From positions 1-64,000 of the forward strand of contig CAVXOW010000008.1 of the NCBI GenBank assembly GCA_963763485.1: a stretch of DNA of 64,000 bases, in the 5' to 3' direction. Position 1 is the first letter of the stretch. Each line of letters starts with the position of its first letter. The notes beneath the pieces were generated by a model. It did no database searches. It had not been told where the DNA came from and saw nothing but the letters and a program-made list of their open reading frames with translations. Position numbers and translations under genes: made by a program. Shown in pieces: positions 28,441 to 37,068 of the stretch. The stretch is from CAWCKS01 sp963763485. Lineage in GTDB: Bacteria; Pseudomonadota; Alphaproteobacteria; Rhizobiales; Xanthobacteraceae.

Positions 28441-28553
28441 AGGCCGCGCTTGACACCGGTCGGGTGTATTTCATCGATCTTCCGGAATGTGCGTGAAGAC
28501 CGCAACCATCCTTGCCATGAACTTCAGCCGGAATTCCGCACGCGACCGTTATC

Positions 28554-28919
28554 CTAGCTGGTCACGATCTTGGAGACGCAGAGCAGTGCGACGAGGCCGA
28601 GGAACAGGAGGTCGATATAGGACTTCAACTCGCCCTCATGACGAAGCTTGCCGACCTCGCGGATGATCGACTTGCGCACCTGGCCGTCGGGTGAGGCTGC
28701 GGCCGCGAGTGTGCGGGCTTCGCCTTCGAGGCGCTCGATCTTCTGGAAGAAGTTGAAACTGCGCAACGTCGAGACCACGTGCATCGCGGTATAGACCAGC
28801 ACGAGGAACGACACGATCGCGCGTTGCTGATAGGCGGTGAGGAAATTGAGACTGAAATAGACGAACGCGAGAAAGGCGAAGTTGGAGAGAAAGCGGTAAA
28901 TATATCCGAGTATCGTCAA
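28554..28919 (-). CDS. Membrane protein of unknown function
   Basis: 121 residues. The first 65 contain two hydrophobic helices (about 3-27 and 32-52), then a charged helical region with RSFNFFQKIERLEGEARTLAAAASP and IIREVGKLRHEGELK, and a last helix SYIDLLFLGLVALLCVSKIV. No family is recognised. It stands alone between the monooxygenase and nitronate monooxygenase genes on the same strand. Confidence 0.7.
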   Translation of the reverse strand: MTILGYIYRFLSNFAFLAFVYFSLNFLTAYQQRAIVSFLVLVYTAMHVVSTLRSFNFFQKIERLEGEARTLAAAASPDGQVRKSIIREVGKLRHEGELKSYIDLLFLGLVALLCVSKIVTS

Positions 28920-29230
28920 GGACTGCTCCCTAAGGCGTTGGCGAGAACGCGCGGCCGGTTTCCAAGCAGCAACGTGACGCCGCCCCGATCCAGCCTATGG
29001 TCTTCTTCGCGAGGAAGCCGCTCTTGATGCGAACAGCGCATGCTCCCGTTTGGCTCGGAGCGAGGCGGTAACGCGATAATCTTTATGTGATTCCAAACTT
29101 CGATGTCATGCACGCGACAGTAGAGCTGCGGTGATTATTTTCAGATTCCGGCGGGGAACGGCAGGCTGTGGCGGCAAACAAAAAAGGGCGGGGTCACTCC
29201 CGCCCTCTTGCTCGAAGCGGCCTGCGCAGC
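28920..29230. other. Intergenic region with a terminator
   Basis: About 310 bases with no gene that I can support. The right end holds the terminator of the nitronate monooxygenase-like gene; the left end holds the promoter of the small membrane protein. Confidence 0.5.
29181..29205 (-). terminator. Rho-independent terminator of the nitronate monooxygenase-like gene
   Basis: Read on the minus strand: GGGCGGG, 6-base loop, CCCGCCC, then a run of T (AAAAA on the plus strand at 29181-29185). It lies about 25 bases after the stop. Confidence 0.85.
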
Positions 29231-30229
29231 TCATGCCGCAATTGCGTTGTCGGTCCAGCCGTCGAACGCCGGATCGCCGGCCTCGAAATACTCCTTGCGC
29301 AGCCGCGACACCAGCTCCTCAACCGAGACGATGTGCGTGACGCTGCCGATGCCCTGGCCGGAACCCCAGATTTCCTTCCACGCCTTCGGCTTGGCGCGCT
29401 CGCCGTCGGCGGTGGTGGCAAAACTCATCGCGGTCTTGTCGGATGATGCCAGCGCATCGGGATCGAGGCCGGCATTCTTGATCGAGGGCCTGAGATAATT
29501 GCCGTGCACGCCGGTGAACAGGTTCGAATAGACGATGTCGTCCGCCGAATACTCGACCACCATCGACTTGTAACCGAGCGCCGCATTGGCCTCGTGGGTC
29601 GCGACAAAGATGGTGCCGATATAGCCGAAGTCGGCGCCGAGCACGCGCGCGGCACGCACCGCGCGGCCGTTGCCCATCGCACCCGACAACGCGATCGGGC
29701 CCTTGAACCACTCGCGCGTCTCGGTGACGAAGGCGAGCGGTGACACCGTGCCGGCGTGGCCGCCGGCGCCGGCCGCCACCAGGATGAGGCCGTCGGCGCC
29801 CTTCTCGGCCGCCTTGTGAGCAAAGCTCTGGTTGATGACGTCGTGGAACACGATGCCACCCCAGTTGTGCACCGCCTGGTTCAGCTCGGGCCGCGCGCCG
29901 AGCGAAGTGATGATCATCGGCACCTTGTGCTTCTCGCACATCGCAAGGTCCGCATCGAGACGGTTGTTGGAGCGGTGCACGATCTGGTTGACAGCGAACG
30001 GCGCTGACAGCCGGTTCGGATTCTTGCGGTCGTGCTCGGCAAGCTCTTCCTTGATCCGCGCCAGCCACTCGTCGAGCATCGACTGCGGGCGCGCGTTGAG
30101 CGCCGGGAACGAGCCGACGATGCCGGCCTTGCACTGGGCGATGACGAGTTCAGGACCGGACACGATGAACATCGGCGATCCGATCACCGGAATCGACAGC
30201 CGGTTCTTGAACAGGGCCGGAATGGGCAT
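29231..30229 (-). CDS. NAD(P)H-dependent flavin oxidoreductase, nitronate monooxygenase family
   Basis: 332 residues of a flavin TIM barrel. IPVIGSPMFIVSGPELVIAQCKAGIVGSFPALNARPQ is the N-terminal flavin-binding block of the 2-nitropropane dioxygenase/nitronate monooxygenase family. LILVAAGAGGHAG is the conserved glycine-rich segment and ALSGAMGNGRAVRAARVLGADFGYIGTIFVATHE the phosphate-binding region. Family members oxidise nitronates or act as enoyl reductase-like oxidoreductases. It is monocistronic, with its own terminator. The true substrate cannot be told. Confidence 0.9.
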   Translation of the reverse strand: MPIPALFKNRLSIPVIGSPMFIVSGPELVIAQCKAGIVGSFPALNARPQSMLDEWLARIKEELAEHDRKNPNRLSAPFAVNQIVHRSNNRLDADLAMCEKHKVPMIITSLGARPELNQAVHNWGGIVFHDVINQSFAHKAAEKGADGLILVAAGAGGHAGTVSPLAFVTETREWFKGPIALSGAMGNGRAVRAARVLGADFGYIGTIFVATHEANAALGYKSMVVEYSADDIVYSNLFTGVHGNYLRPSIKNAGLDPDALASSDKTAMSFATTADGERAKPKAWKEIWGSGQGIGSVTHIVSVEELVSRLRKEYFEAGDPAFDGWTDNAIAA

Positions 30230-30375
30230 GCAAAAAACCTCGTAAGATTAAGAATGAGCTGATGGCACGATGCCAGAACCTCGCGAAGATGCAATCGGTC
30301 CGGCCCCCGTTTTGCGCATGGCCTTCTGCTGGAGCATGATAGTCGTCATATGAAAGCGGCGCGGCGCGCGCCACC

Positions 30376-30972
30376 TCAATTGCAGGCGGCGCGGGTCACG
30401 TAATTGTCGGTGTGGCAATCGCCGTCCTTGCGCTGGTAACCAGGAAGAAAAATCCGCGGATTGCAGTTTTCTGCGGTCTCGATGTCGAGGCCGCGCCCGG
30501 TTTTGTAGCCCTTGGCCTGGCACAACTGGTCAGAGGCGGCGCGACAATCCGGCGCGCCGTTGTCGGCGCGAGCGCAGAGCGCATGACCGGTGGTAAGACC
30601 GGTGACGGGCAACCGCGACAGCGTGTCGACCGTACCCTGGTTGAGGTCCTGGATGGTTTGCTGGGTGCCCTTTACCGACGACGACAGACTGTCGACGGAA
30701 CCCTTGATCAGGTCGCCGAGCTTGTCGACCAGCCCTGGCGAACCGTTCTGCTGTGCCGGCTGGCCTGGAGCCGGTGGCTGACCCGCCGGTGGAGCAGGCG
30801 TTGCCGGTTCCGCAAGTGGCGCGACCGGCTGCTGCGCGGGGTTGGTCTCGTTTTGCGCGAAAGCACCATCCGCGAGAGCGAGCCAGATCGATAGCACAAG
30901 GCCTGGAACCAGGACCGAGGCCGGCGCCGGCACGCGTCGCAGCCGCGAAGTCGCAGGTCGGACGGCAGACAT
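30376..30972 (-). CDS. Secreted Pro/Gln-rich protein of unknown function
   Basis: 198 residues. A basic N-terminus and a hydrophobic helix (VLVPGLVLSIWLALADGAFAQ, cleavage after AFA) form a signal peptide. A low-complexity stretch about 40-80 rich in P, A and Q follows, then a helical segment LVDKLGDLIKGSVDSLSSSVKGTQQTIQDL, and a C-terminal domain with six Cys (CARADNGAPDCRAASDQLCQAKGY...ENCNPRIF...GDCHTDNYVTRAACN). This looks like a periplasmic protein with a disulfide-rich end. I recall similar proteins in related genomes, but no function. Confidence 0.75.
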   Translation of the reverse strand: MSAVRPATSRLRRVPAPASVLVPGLVLSIWLALADGAFAQNETNPAQQPVAPLAEPATPAPPAGQPPAPGQPAQQNGSPGLVDKLGDLIKGSVDSLSSSVKGTQQTIQDLNQGTVDTLSRLPVTGLTTGHALCARADNGAPDCRAASDQLCQAKGYKTGRGLDIETAENCNPRIFLPGYQRKDGDCHTDNYVTRAACN

Positions 30973-31011
30973 GGCTGAACCGTATCGCGTCGCCGGGTGC
31001 GAGAGAAGCCG

Positions 31012-31594
31012 TCAGATCACGCGCGCGACGATGACGAAGCCGGACACCAGAAGCGCGGCTGCGATCGCGACCCAAGAATCCGAGGCGCTTCTCGATCTCG
31101 GCGCGGATCACGTCACCAAACCGGTTCATCAGCAATGCGGCAATGAAGAAGCGTCCGCCACGGGCAATGATCGAGAGCAGGATGAAGAGCCAGAGGTTAT
31201 AACCGGCGAAGCCCGACGTGATGGTGACGATCTTGTAGGGGATCGGCGTCAGCCCTTTCAGCAGGATGATCCAGGCGCCGTATTGCGCGTACGAGGAGCG
31301 GAACGCCTCGACCTTGTCGCCATAGCCGTAGAGACCGATCAGCCATTGGCCGATGGAATCATAGAGCAGCGCGCCGATGCTGTAGCCGAGTACGCCGCCC
31401 GCAACCGACGCAGCGGTGCAGACCGTGGCATAGAGCCACGCCCGGTGCGGCTTCGCCAGGGACATCGGGATCAGCATGACGTCCGGCGGCACCGGAAAAA
31501 ACGAGCTCTCGGCGAACGAGACCGCTGTCAGGATCCACAGCGCGTAGGGCTTGTCGGCGGCAGCGATGCACCAGTCATAAATTCGTCTCAGCAT
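31012..31594 (-). pseudogene. YqaA/DedA-type membrane protein, frameshifted near the C-terminus
   Basis: The frame opens with MLRRIYDWCIAAADKPYALWILTAVSFAESSFFPVPPDVMLIPMSLA, the conserved N-terminus of YqaA-family (SNARE-associated/DedA-like) membrane proteins, with the FFPVPPD motif. KGLTPIPYKIVTITSGFAGYN and ARGGRFFIAALLMNRFGD complete the family pattern. After IEKRLGF the frame changes: dropping one A of the pair at 31074-31075 gives FWVAIAAALLVSGFVIVARVI and a stop at 31012, a normal last helix. As written, the frame instead runs on to 30530 across the next gene. Family members are linked to envelope lipid transport. A sequence error is likely. Confidence 0.88.
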
Positions 31595-31624
31595 CGGCGC
31601 TCCGCCGGCCTCCTGCCTGTTGTG

Positions 31625-31700
31625 CGCATGTCCTTACCCGGAAAACCGGTGCCCACCCATCCGGTCAAGCCGGAGGGCAAGCTCTTTCCGGGACATGCGG
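31625..31700. repeat. Dispersed palindromic repeat, type B copy 1 (with internal insert)
   Basis: Left arm GCGCATGTCC, core GGAAAACCGGTGCCCACC and right end GGGACATGCG match the 49-nt repeats at 42431 and 57010. Here an extra hairpin (ATCCGG...CCGGAG) is inserted in the right half. It lies between the YqaA-like gene and the HisE-like gene. Confidence 0.8.
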
Positions 31701-31740
31701 TGATTTTCCGGCGCGTCAGTGACGGGAAAGGGAGCCGATG

Positions 31741-32151
31741 TCAACGGCGCTTGTCGGCGCGCCGCGCGCGCAGCGCGATCACGCCGCGCAAATCGACGGC
31801 ACCCGAGCGGGCTGCGCCGCTCCGCACCGCCTTGCGCTGGGCCTTCGGCAGCTTTTCTGCGATGCCGAGCATCTTTTCGCGGCGATCCATCTCGGCCCAG
31901 ACGTCGCGCGGCTTGACGCCGCAGGCGACCCACAACACCGCGAGATTGTAGATCAGGTCGGCGCTCTCGCGCACCACCGCGTCGGCCTCGCCGTTCATCG
32001 CGTCGATGACGACCTCGATCGCTTCCTCGGCCAGTTTCTTCGACATCTTGGCCTGGCCGCTGCGCAACAGGCGTGCGGTCCGCGACGTGGCGGGATCGAG
32101 GTCGCGGGCGGCGACCACTGCAGCATACAGGCGGTCGAGCAAATCACTCAT
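31741..32151 (-). CDS. HisE-like phosphoribosyl-ATP pyrophosphatase family protein
   Basis: 136 residues. MSKKLAEEAIEVVIDAMNG and VVRESADLIYNLAVLWVACG carry the metal-binding acidic residues of the HisE/MazG-type fold (LxEExxEv and ExADLiYh). HisE hydrolyses phosphoribosyl-ATP in step two of histidine synthesis. The basic C-terminal extension (about 35 residues with KAQRKAVRSGAARSGAV) makes it longer than the usual 105-residue HisE. It stands alone, away from other his genes, so it may be a paralogue with a different nucleotide substrate. Confidence 0.8.
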   Translation of the reverse strand: MSDLLDRLYAAVVAARDLDPATSRTARLLRSGQAKMSKKLAEEAIEVVIDAMNGEADAVVRESADLIYNLAVLWVACGVKPRDVWAEMDRREKMLGIAEKLPKAQRKAVRSGAARSGAVDLRGVIALRARRADKRR

Positions 32152-32227
32152 GACACAACACTAGTTCAAACTCGCCGACGACGTGTTAACGCGCGGCCCT
32201 ACCTTGCGGGTTTTTGGCAAGCTCTGG

Positions 32228-32807
32228 CTAACGATGATGGGGGTGCCCCTGCGGCAGGAAGCGCGGGATTGCCCGCGCCATGTTGAACTGCGGGGCGGCG
32301 TGCACGACCGGTGCACCGGCATGGACGTACGGCACAAAAGCCGGCCCCGCGCGATGAGCAGGCGCATAGACCGGCGCCGCATAGGCAGGCGCCGCCGGGT
32401 AGGCCGGCTGCGGCTCACAGCCGTAATAGCCTGGCGCATAACCGTCATAATACGGCTGCGCACGGTAAATAGGGCTGCGGCGCATAGACCACCGGCACGT
32501 CGTGGTAATAGGCACGGCGCCGCTCGGCATTGGCGATCGCGCCGATGGCACCGACCATCATGCCCATCATGGCGATGCCGGGACCCCGCCCATAACGGCG
32601 AACGTGATGATGGCGAACCTGGCCACGCCGTCGCACGGCACTGAAATCGGTCGCAGTGCCCGACGCCAGCGGGCGCGTGAACTCCGCCGAGCGGGCCGCC
32701 GCGGGCAGCGGTTCTATGATTGTCACGATCAGCGCCGCCGAGATCGCAAGCGTGACAAGCCGCTCCGGCACCGCTCTGGCGCGGAGCAGTCGAATGCCAT
32801 CCCTGAA
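32228..32807 (-). pseudogene. Secreted Tyr/Pro-rich protein, frameshifted
   Basis: Start MFRDGIRLLRARAVPERL, then a signal-like helix VTLAISAALIVTIIEPLPAAARSA (the frame is open to 32930). A basic His/Arg segment (RRRGQVRHHHVRRYGRG) and a small hydrophobic stretch (IAMMGMMVGAIGAIANA) follow. Dropping one A of 32467-32469 joins VVYAPQPY to YRAQPYYDGYAPGYYGCEPQ and a Tyr/Pro/Ala-rich tail ending in QGHPHHR. This resembles small rhizobial envelope proteins with low-complexity tails; the function is unknown. The single-base change is probably an error. Confidence 0.65.
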
Positions 32808-33083
32808 CATGAAAAATACCCGATCAAATGCATCACCGCCCCGCGTCACCAAAATGCGAAGCCAAGCCCGTATCCTCCACGGTGCCGCTGTCATGCTGAA
32901 CGGCGGTTGAACGGTTCGTGGCAAATTCAAGATGCTGCGTTGACAGGGCGTGGCTGGATAATTCTTGCGAGTTGATCACGGACGACTAATTGCATAGTGA
33001 CATGCGACAATATCGGACCTTGCGGGCGCGGCCGCTTCGCGCTTTAGCAGGACCGCCCGGTTCTCCAACGTATCGGCACCGGA

Positions 33084-34130
33084 ATGCGTATCTTAAAGAA
33101 CCGCAGATCAGTCTTGAGCGAGCTTGCCGCCGTCACATGGGTTGCGAGCGGCCTCAGTGCGGCGTGGCCCGGCGCAGCGCAAAGCGCGAACGTTGTCCGC
33201 GTGCTGCTCGATCGCCGGCCCGATGGCGCTGCCGCGCCGTTCTTCGTGGCGCAGGCCAAGGGGCTGTTCCTCACCGAAAGCGTCGATGTCACCGTTGAGG
33301 CGGCGAACGGCTCACAGGACGCCATCGAGCGGCTGGCGGGCGGCGACGCCGACATCGCGATCGCGGACTTCGATGCCCTGATACGCTTCCGCGACGCTGC
33401 CGACGTACCGCACCTCAAGGCGATCTTCATCGTTTTCAACCGCACGCCCTATGCGCTGGTCGCACGCAGGAGCCGCGGTGTCGCAACGCTTGCCGACATG
33501 CCCGGCAAGACGCTCGGCATCGCCGAGGGCGACCTCGCCATCCGGCTGTGGCCGGCGGTCGCCAGGCAGAACGGCATCGATCTCAGCCAGGTCAAGATCG
33601 AGCGGATGTCGGCTGCGGTGCGAGGACCGATGCTGTCGGCCGGCCAGGTCGACGCCACCACCGGCCTCTCCTATGGCACCGCCGTCGACCTGCGTGACCG
33701 CGGCGTGCCGGCCAACGACCTGATGGTGTTCCAGTTCGCCGACTATGGCTGTGACAGCTATGGCCAGGCCGTGATCGTCAGCCCGCAATTCCTTGCCGCG
33801 CACGCCGACGCCGCATCAGCCTTCGTTCGCGCCCTGATCGGCGGCATCAGGCTCACCATCAAGGATCCCGGCAAAGCCATCGATGCCGTGCTCGGCCAGA
33901 TGGACGGCGGCGCCCGCGACGTCGAGCTCGAGCGGCTGAGTACGGTGCTCGCCGACAATGTCGTGACACCGGAGGTCAAGCGCGTCGGGCTCGGCACGGT
34001 CGATCAGCAGCGCTTCGACACGTCGGTGCAGCAGATCGCGGTCGATCACAAGTTTCGCAGGACTCCGGCCATGGCCGACATCTTCGACCCGGGCTTCCTG
34101 CCGCCCGAGGCCCAGCGGAAGATCAACTAG
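33084..34130 (+). CDS. ABC transporter substrate-binding protein, NMT1/SsuA-TauA type
   Basis: 348 residues. A signal-like start (basic MRILKNRR, then a hydrophobic segment with GLSAAWPGAAQSA) is followed by VRVLLDRRPDGAAAPFFVAQAKGLFLTESVDVTVEAANGSQDAIERLAGGDADIAIADFDALIRF, typical of NMT1/ABC-type nitrate, sulfonate or thiamine-precursor binding proteins. LADMPGKTLGIAEGD and DRGVPANDLMVFQFADYG are also family-like. No permease or ATPase of that type is adjacent (the ABC genes to the right are sugar type and convergent), so the transporter partner is elsewhere and the substrate unknown. Confidence 0.87.
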   Translation: MRILKNRRSVLSELAAVTWVASGLSAAWPGAAQSANVVRVLLDRRPDGAAAPFFVAQAKGLFLTESVDVTVEAANGSQDAIERLAGGDADIAIADFDALIRFRDAADVPHLKAIFIVFNRTPYALVARRSRGVATLADMPGKTLGIAEGDLAIRLWPAVARQNGIDLSQVKIERMSAAVRGPMLSAGQVDATTGLSYGTAVDLRDRGVPANDLMVFQFADYGCDSYGQAVIVSPQFLAAHADAASAFVRALIGGIRLTIKDPGKAIDAVLGQMDGGARDVELERLSTVLADNVVTPEVKRVGLGTVDQQRFDTSVQQIAVDHKFRRTPAMADIFDPGFLPPEAQRKIN

Positions 34131-34169
34131 GTTTCCCGAGTTGCGGGCTTGGCACGCGTGTTCATCGGC

Positions 34170-35279
34170 TCACGGCGCGATGCGATCACCCGTCGAAGGA
34201 TCAAAAAGATTGATCTTGCGGGTATCAACCGCAAAGCTGGTCATCTCGCCCAAACGGGGGCGAAGATCTGCCGACACCCGGCCGAGCGCGCGCTCATTGC
34301 CAAGGCGCATGACAACGATCGTTTCAGCGCCAGTTGGCTCGATCATTTCCACCGGAGCAACGATGGTGAGCGCGGCATCCGGCGCGTCGCCGAAATGCCG
34401 TGTCGGCTCGGTGATACATTCCGGCCGAATCCCGAGCACGACTTCGCGCCCAACCCAGCTTTTCGCCTCCGGTGGCACGGGAAACCTGATGCCCGATTCA
34501 CCGTGTCCGATGACCGCCACAGTGCCGCCGGGGGTTGTCTCGAGCCGGGCGGAAAGTGTGTTCATTGGCGGCGCACCCATGAAACGGGCGACGAAGAGAT
34601 TGGCAGGACGGTTGTAGACAGTCTCCGGGTCGGCGAATTGCTGGACCACGCCCTGTCGCATGACGGCGATGCGCGTGGCCAGCGTCATGGCCTCGATCTG
34701 GTCGTGGGTGACATACACCATCGTTGAGCCAAGACGCTGGTGCAATTGCTTGATCTCCATGCGCATCTCGGCACGGAGCTGGGCATCGAGGTTCGAAAGC
34801 GGCTCATCGAAGAGAAAGAGCAACGGGTTGCGCACCAACGCCCGGCCCATGGCGACGCGCTGGCGCTGGCCACCCGAAAGCTGGGCCGGCTTGCGATCAA
34901 GCAAAGCCTCGATCTGCAGAAGTTTTGCAACCCGGGAGACCGCCTCATCGCGCTGCGCACGCGGGACGTTACGGCATTCCATACCAAACGTTATGTTCTG
35001 GCGCACCGTCATGGCCGGGTAGAGTGCGTAGGACTGAAAGACCATCGCGATATCGCGATCCTTGGGCTCGACGTCATCGACCGCGCGCCCGCCGATCGCG
35101 ATGCTGCCGGCACTCTGGCGCTCCAGGCCGGCGATGATGTTGAGTAAGGTCGACTTGCCGCAACCGGACGGTCCGACCAGAACGGTGAACTCGCCCGAGC
35201 CCATCTCGAGGCTGATTCCTTTCAGCACCTCGGCGGGACCGAATCTCTTGTACACGTCGCGGACGCTGAGAGCCGACAT
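34170..35279 (-). CDS. Sugar ABC transporter ATP-binding protein (UgpC/MalK family)
   Basis: 369 residues. Walker A GPSGCGKST at 36-44, Q-loop FQSYALYP, signature LSGGQRQRVAMGRAL, Walker B LFLFDEPLSNLDAQLR and H-loop VYVTHDQIEA make a complete ATPase. The C-terminal 130 residues form the TOBE/OB regulatory domain of the carbohydrate CUT1 class (FMGAPPMNTL...VVLGIRPECI). It energises the importer made of the two permeases and binding protein encoded just upstream. It starts nine bases after the second permease gene. Last gene of the operon. Confidence 0.95.
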   Translation of the reverse strand: MSALSVRDVYKRFGPAEVLKGISLEMGSGEFTVLVGPSGCGKSTLLNIIAGLERQSAGSIAIGGRAVDDVEPKDRDIAMVFQSYALYPAMTVRQNITFGMECRNVPRAQRDEAVSRVAKLLQIEALLDRKPAQLSGGQRQRVAMGRALVRNPLLFLFDEPLSNLDAQLRAEMRMEIKQLHQRLGSTMVYVTHDQIEAMTLATRIAVMRQGVVQQFADPETVYNRPANLFVARFMGAPPMNTLSARLETTPGGTVAVIGHGESGIRFPVPPEAKSWVGREVVLGIRPECITEPTRHFGDAPDAALTIVAPVEMIEPTGAETIVVMRLGNERALGRVSADLRPRLGEMTSFAVDTRKINLFDPSTGDRIAP

Positions 35280-35288
35280 GCCCCTCCC

Positions 35289-36146
35289 CTACCTAACGGC
35301 GCCGGCGGTAAGGCCGCGCACGAAATACCGGCCACCGATGAGATAGATCAGCAAGGTTGGCAGGGCCGCGATCACAACGGCTGCGCTCTGTACGCCGTGC
35401 TGCGGTATATCGGCGACTGCGGCGGAGAGCGCGATCAGCGCGGCGGTGACCGGCTGCTGTTGGCCGGTCGTGAATGTCACGCCATAGAGGAACTCGTTCC
35501 AGATGTGCGTGAACTGCCAGATCACGGTGACGATCAGGATCGGAGGCGAGAGCGGCAACACGATACGCCAGAAGATACGGTAGAAGCCCGCCCCATCGAT
35601 GCGCGCGGCCCTTATCAGCTCGTGCGGGATGGCGGTGTAGTAGTTTCGGCAGAACAACGTGGTGAAGGAGAGCCCCTGGATCGTGTGGATCATCACGAGG
35701 CCTGTGAGCGTATTGATGAGACCGATGTCGCGCAGCACGATGGTCCAGGGCAGCAAGCGCATCTGCTGGGGAAGGAAGATGCCAAGGGTAACGATGCCGT
35801 AGATCCAGCGATCGCCGCGAAAGCGCCAGAGCGAAACGGCGTAGCCGGCGACCGCACCAAGCATAGTGGAGATGATCGTCGCAGGAATGGTGACGAGCGC
35901 CGAGTTCAGCATGTAGGGCCGGATGCCGGAGCAGGTCTGAGCGACGCAGAACTCGCCCCAGGCCGTGACATAGTTGCTCCAGGCCCACTGCTTCGGCCAG
36001 CCGATCATCGAAGTCTGTGCGATCTCCTGATTGTTGCGGAGCGAGTTCAGCACGACGACAACGAGTGGCGCGAGATAAGCTGCAGCGACCAGCGAAATGG
36101 CGAGATAGATCAAAATTCGGCTCGGCGCGAAGGTTTGGTCACGCAT
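35289..36146 (-). CDS. Sugar ABC transporter permease (MalG type)
   Basis: About 285 residues with six membrane helices, start MRDQTFAPSRILIYLAISLVAAAYLAPLVVVVLNSL. The conserved EAA-loop of MalG-type permeases is ELIRAARIDGAGFYRIFWRIVLPLSPPI, which docks to the ATPase. ATG 36146 overlaps the end of the upstream permease gene by eight bases; the frame is open to 36170. Second inner-membrane subunit of the CUT1 importer. Confidence 0.93.
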   Translation of the reverse strand: MRDQTFAPSRILIYLAISLVAAAYLAPLVVVVLNSLRNNQEIAQTSMIGWPKQWAWSNYVTAWGEFCVAQTCSGIRPYMLNSALVTIPATIISTMLGAVAGYAVSLWRFRGDRWIYGIVTLGIFLPQQMRLLPWTIVLRDIGLINTLTGLVMIHTIQGLSFTTLFCRNYYTAIPHELIRAARIDGAGFYRIFWRIVLPLSPPILIVTVIWQFTHIWNEFLYGVTFTTGQQQPVTAALIALSAAVADIPQHGVQSAAVVIAALPTLLIYLIGGRYFVRGLTAGAVR

Positions 36147-37068
36147 GGGCGGCCCGCCGTCGCTGGACATATTGCCACGCCGCGTACGGCAGCAACACTG
36201 CGAGTAGAATCAGCAACATGAGAACCGCCGCTGCCGCACCGCGTGCGAGCAAGCCGCGCTGGAACATGAGATCGTAGACGACGAGCGCTGGCAGTTGGGT
36301 CGCGATTCCCGGCCCACCATTGGTAAGCGCACGGACGAGGTCGAAGGTCGAAATGGCGAACTGCAGCTGAATTACGACGACAGTTATGGTGATCGGCCAA
36401 AGCGTCGGCAGAATGACGCGCCGGTACATTCGGATCGGTCCGGCGCCGTCGATCTGCGCGGCCTTGACAAGGTCGGCGTCGACGGATCGAAGGCCGGCGA
36501 GGAACAACGCCATGGCAAAGCCAGACGCCTGCCAAACGGCAGCTATCACAATGGTCCAGATCGCCATGTCGCGGTCGACCAGCCAGTCGAAGCGAAACGA
36601 CGTCCAGCCGAGATCGTTAAAAAGCTTCTGGACGCCGAGGCCGGGATTGAGCAGCCAGCTCCAGACCGTACCGGTCACGACGAAGGAGACGGCCAGCGGA
36701 TAGAGAAAGATCGACCGCAGCACGTTTTCGCCGCGGATGCGCTGGTCGAGCAGGATCGCGAGGACGAGGCCGGTCAGCGAACTCAACAGCACAAAGCCGC
36801 AGCCGAACAGCAACAGGTTGTCGAAGGCGATCTGCCAATTCCGCGTCGCCATGACTGCAGTGTAGTTGCGGAAGCCCACCCACCCCGAGACCGGAACGAG
36901 GGTGGAGGGCGTGAACGAAATCCAGATCGTCCACAGCGCGAACGAAACGAGATGCGCGGCCGACAACAGCAGCGGCACCCAGATGATCAGATACTCGGGC
37001 AGCCGGCGCATCATGCCCGGAATCGCCTGTCGCCCCGTTCGCGTTGCCGCAGCGACGGCGTCGATCAA
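36139..37068 (-). CDS. Sugar ABC transporter permease (MalF type)
   Basis: 309 residues, six membrane helices after a cytoplasmic start MIDAVAAATRTGRQAIPGMMRRLPEY. The EAA loop is DADLVKAAQIDGAGPIRMYRRVILPTLWP. WISFTPSTLVPVSGWVGFRNYTAVM and LAILLDQRIRGENVLRSIFLYPLAVSFVVTGTVWSWLLNPG are typical of CUT1 family permeases. Its ATG overlaps the binding-protein stop (37065-37068). First inner-membrane subunit. Confidence 0.93.
   Translation of the reverse strand: MIDAVAAATRTGRQAIPGMMRRLPEYLIIWVPLLLSAAHLVSFALWTIWISFTPSTLVPVSGWVGFRNYTAVMATRNWQIAFDNLLLFGCGFVLLSSLTGLVLAILLDQRIRGENVLRSIFLYPLAVSFVVTGTVWSWLLNPGLGVQKLFNDLGWTSFRFDWLVDRDMAIWTIVIAAVWQASGFAMALFLAGLRSVDADLVKAAQIDGAGPIRMYRRVILPTLWPITITVVVIQLQFAISTFDLVRALTNGGPGIATQLPALVVYDLMFQRGLLARGAAAAVLMLLILLAVLLPYAAWQYVQRRRAAHA

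Noticed and set aside
30262..30280. TGGCACGATGCCAG as a sigma-54 promoter
   Set aside because: The TTGC half at the right spacing is missing.
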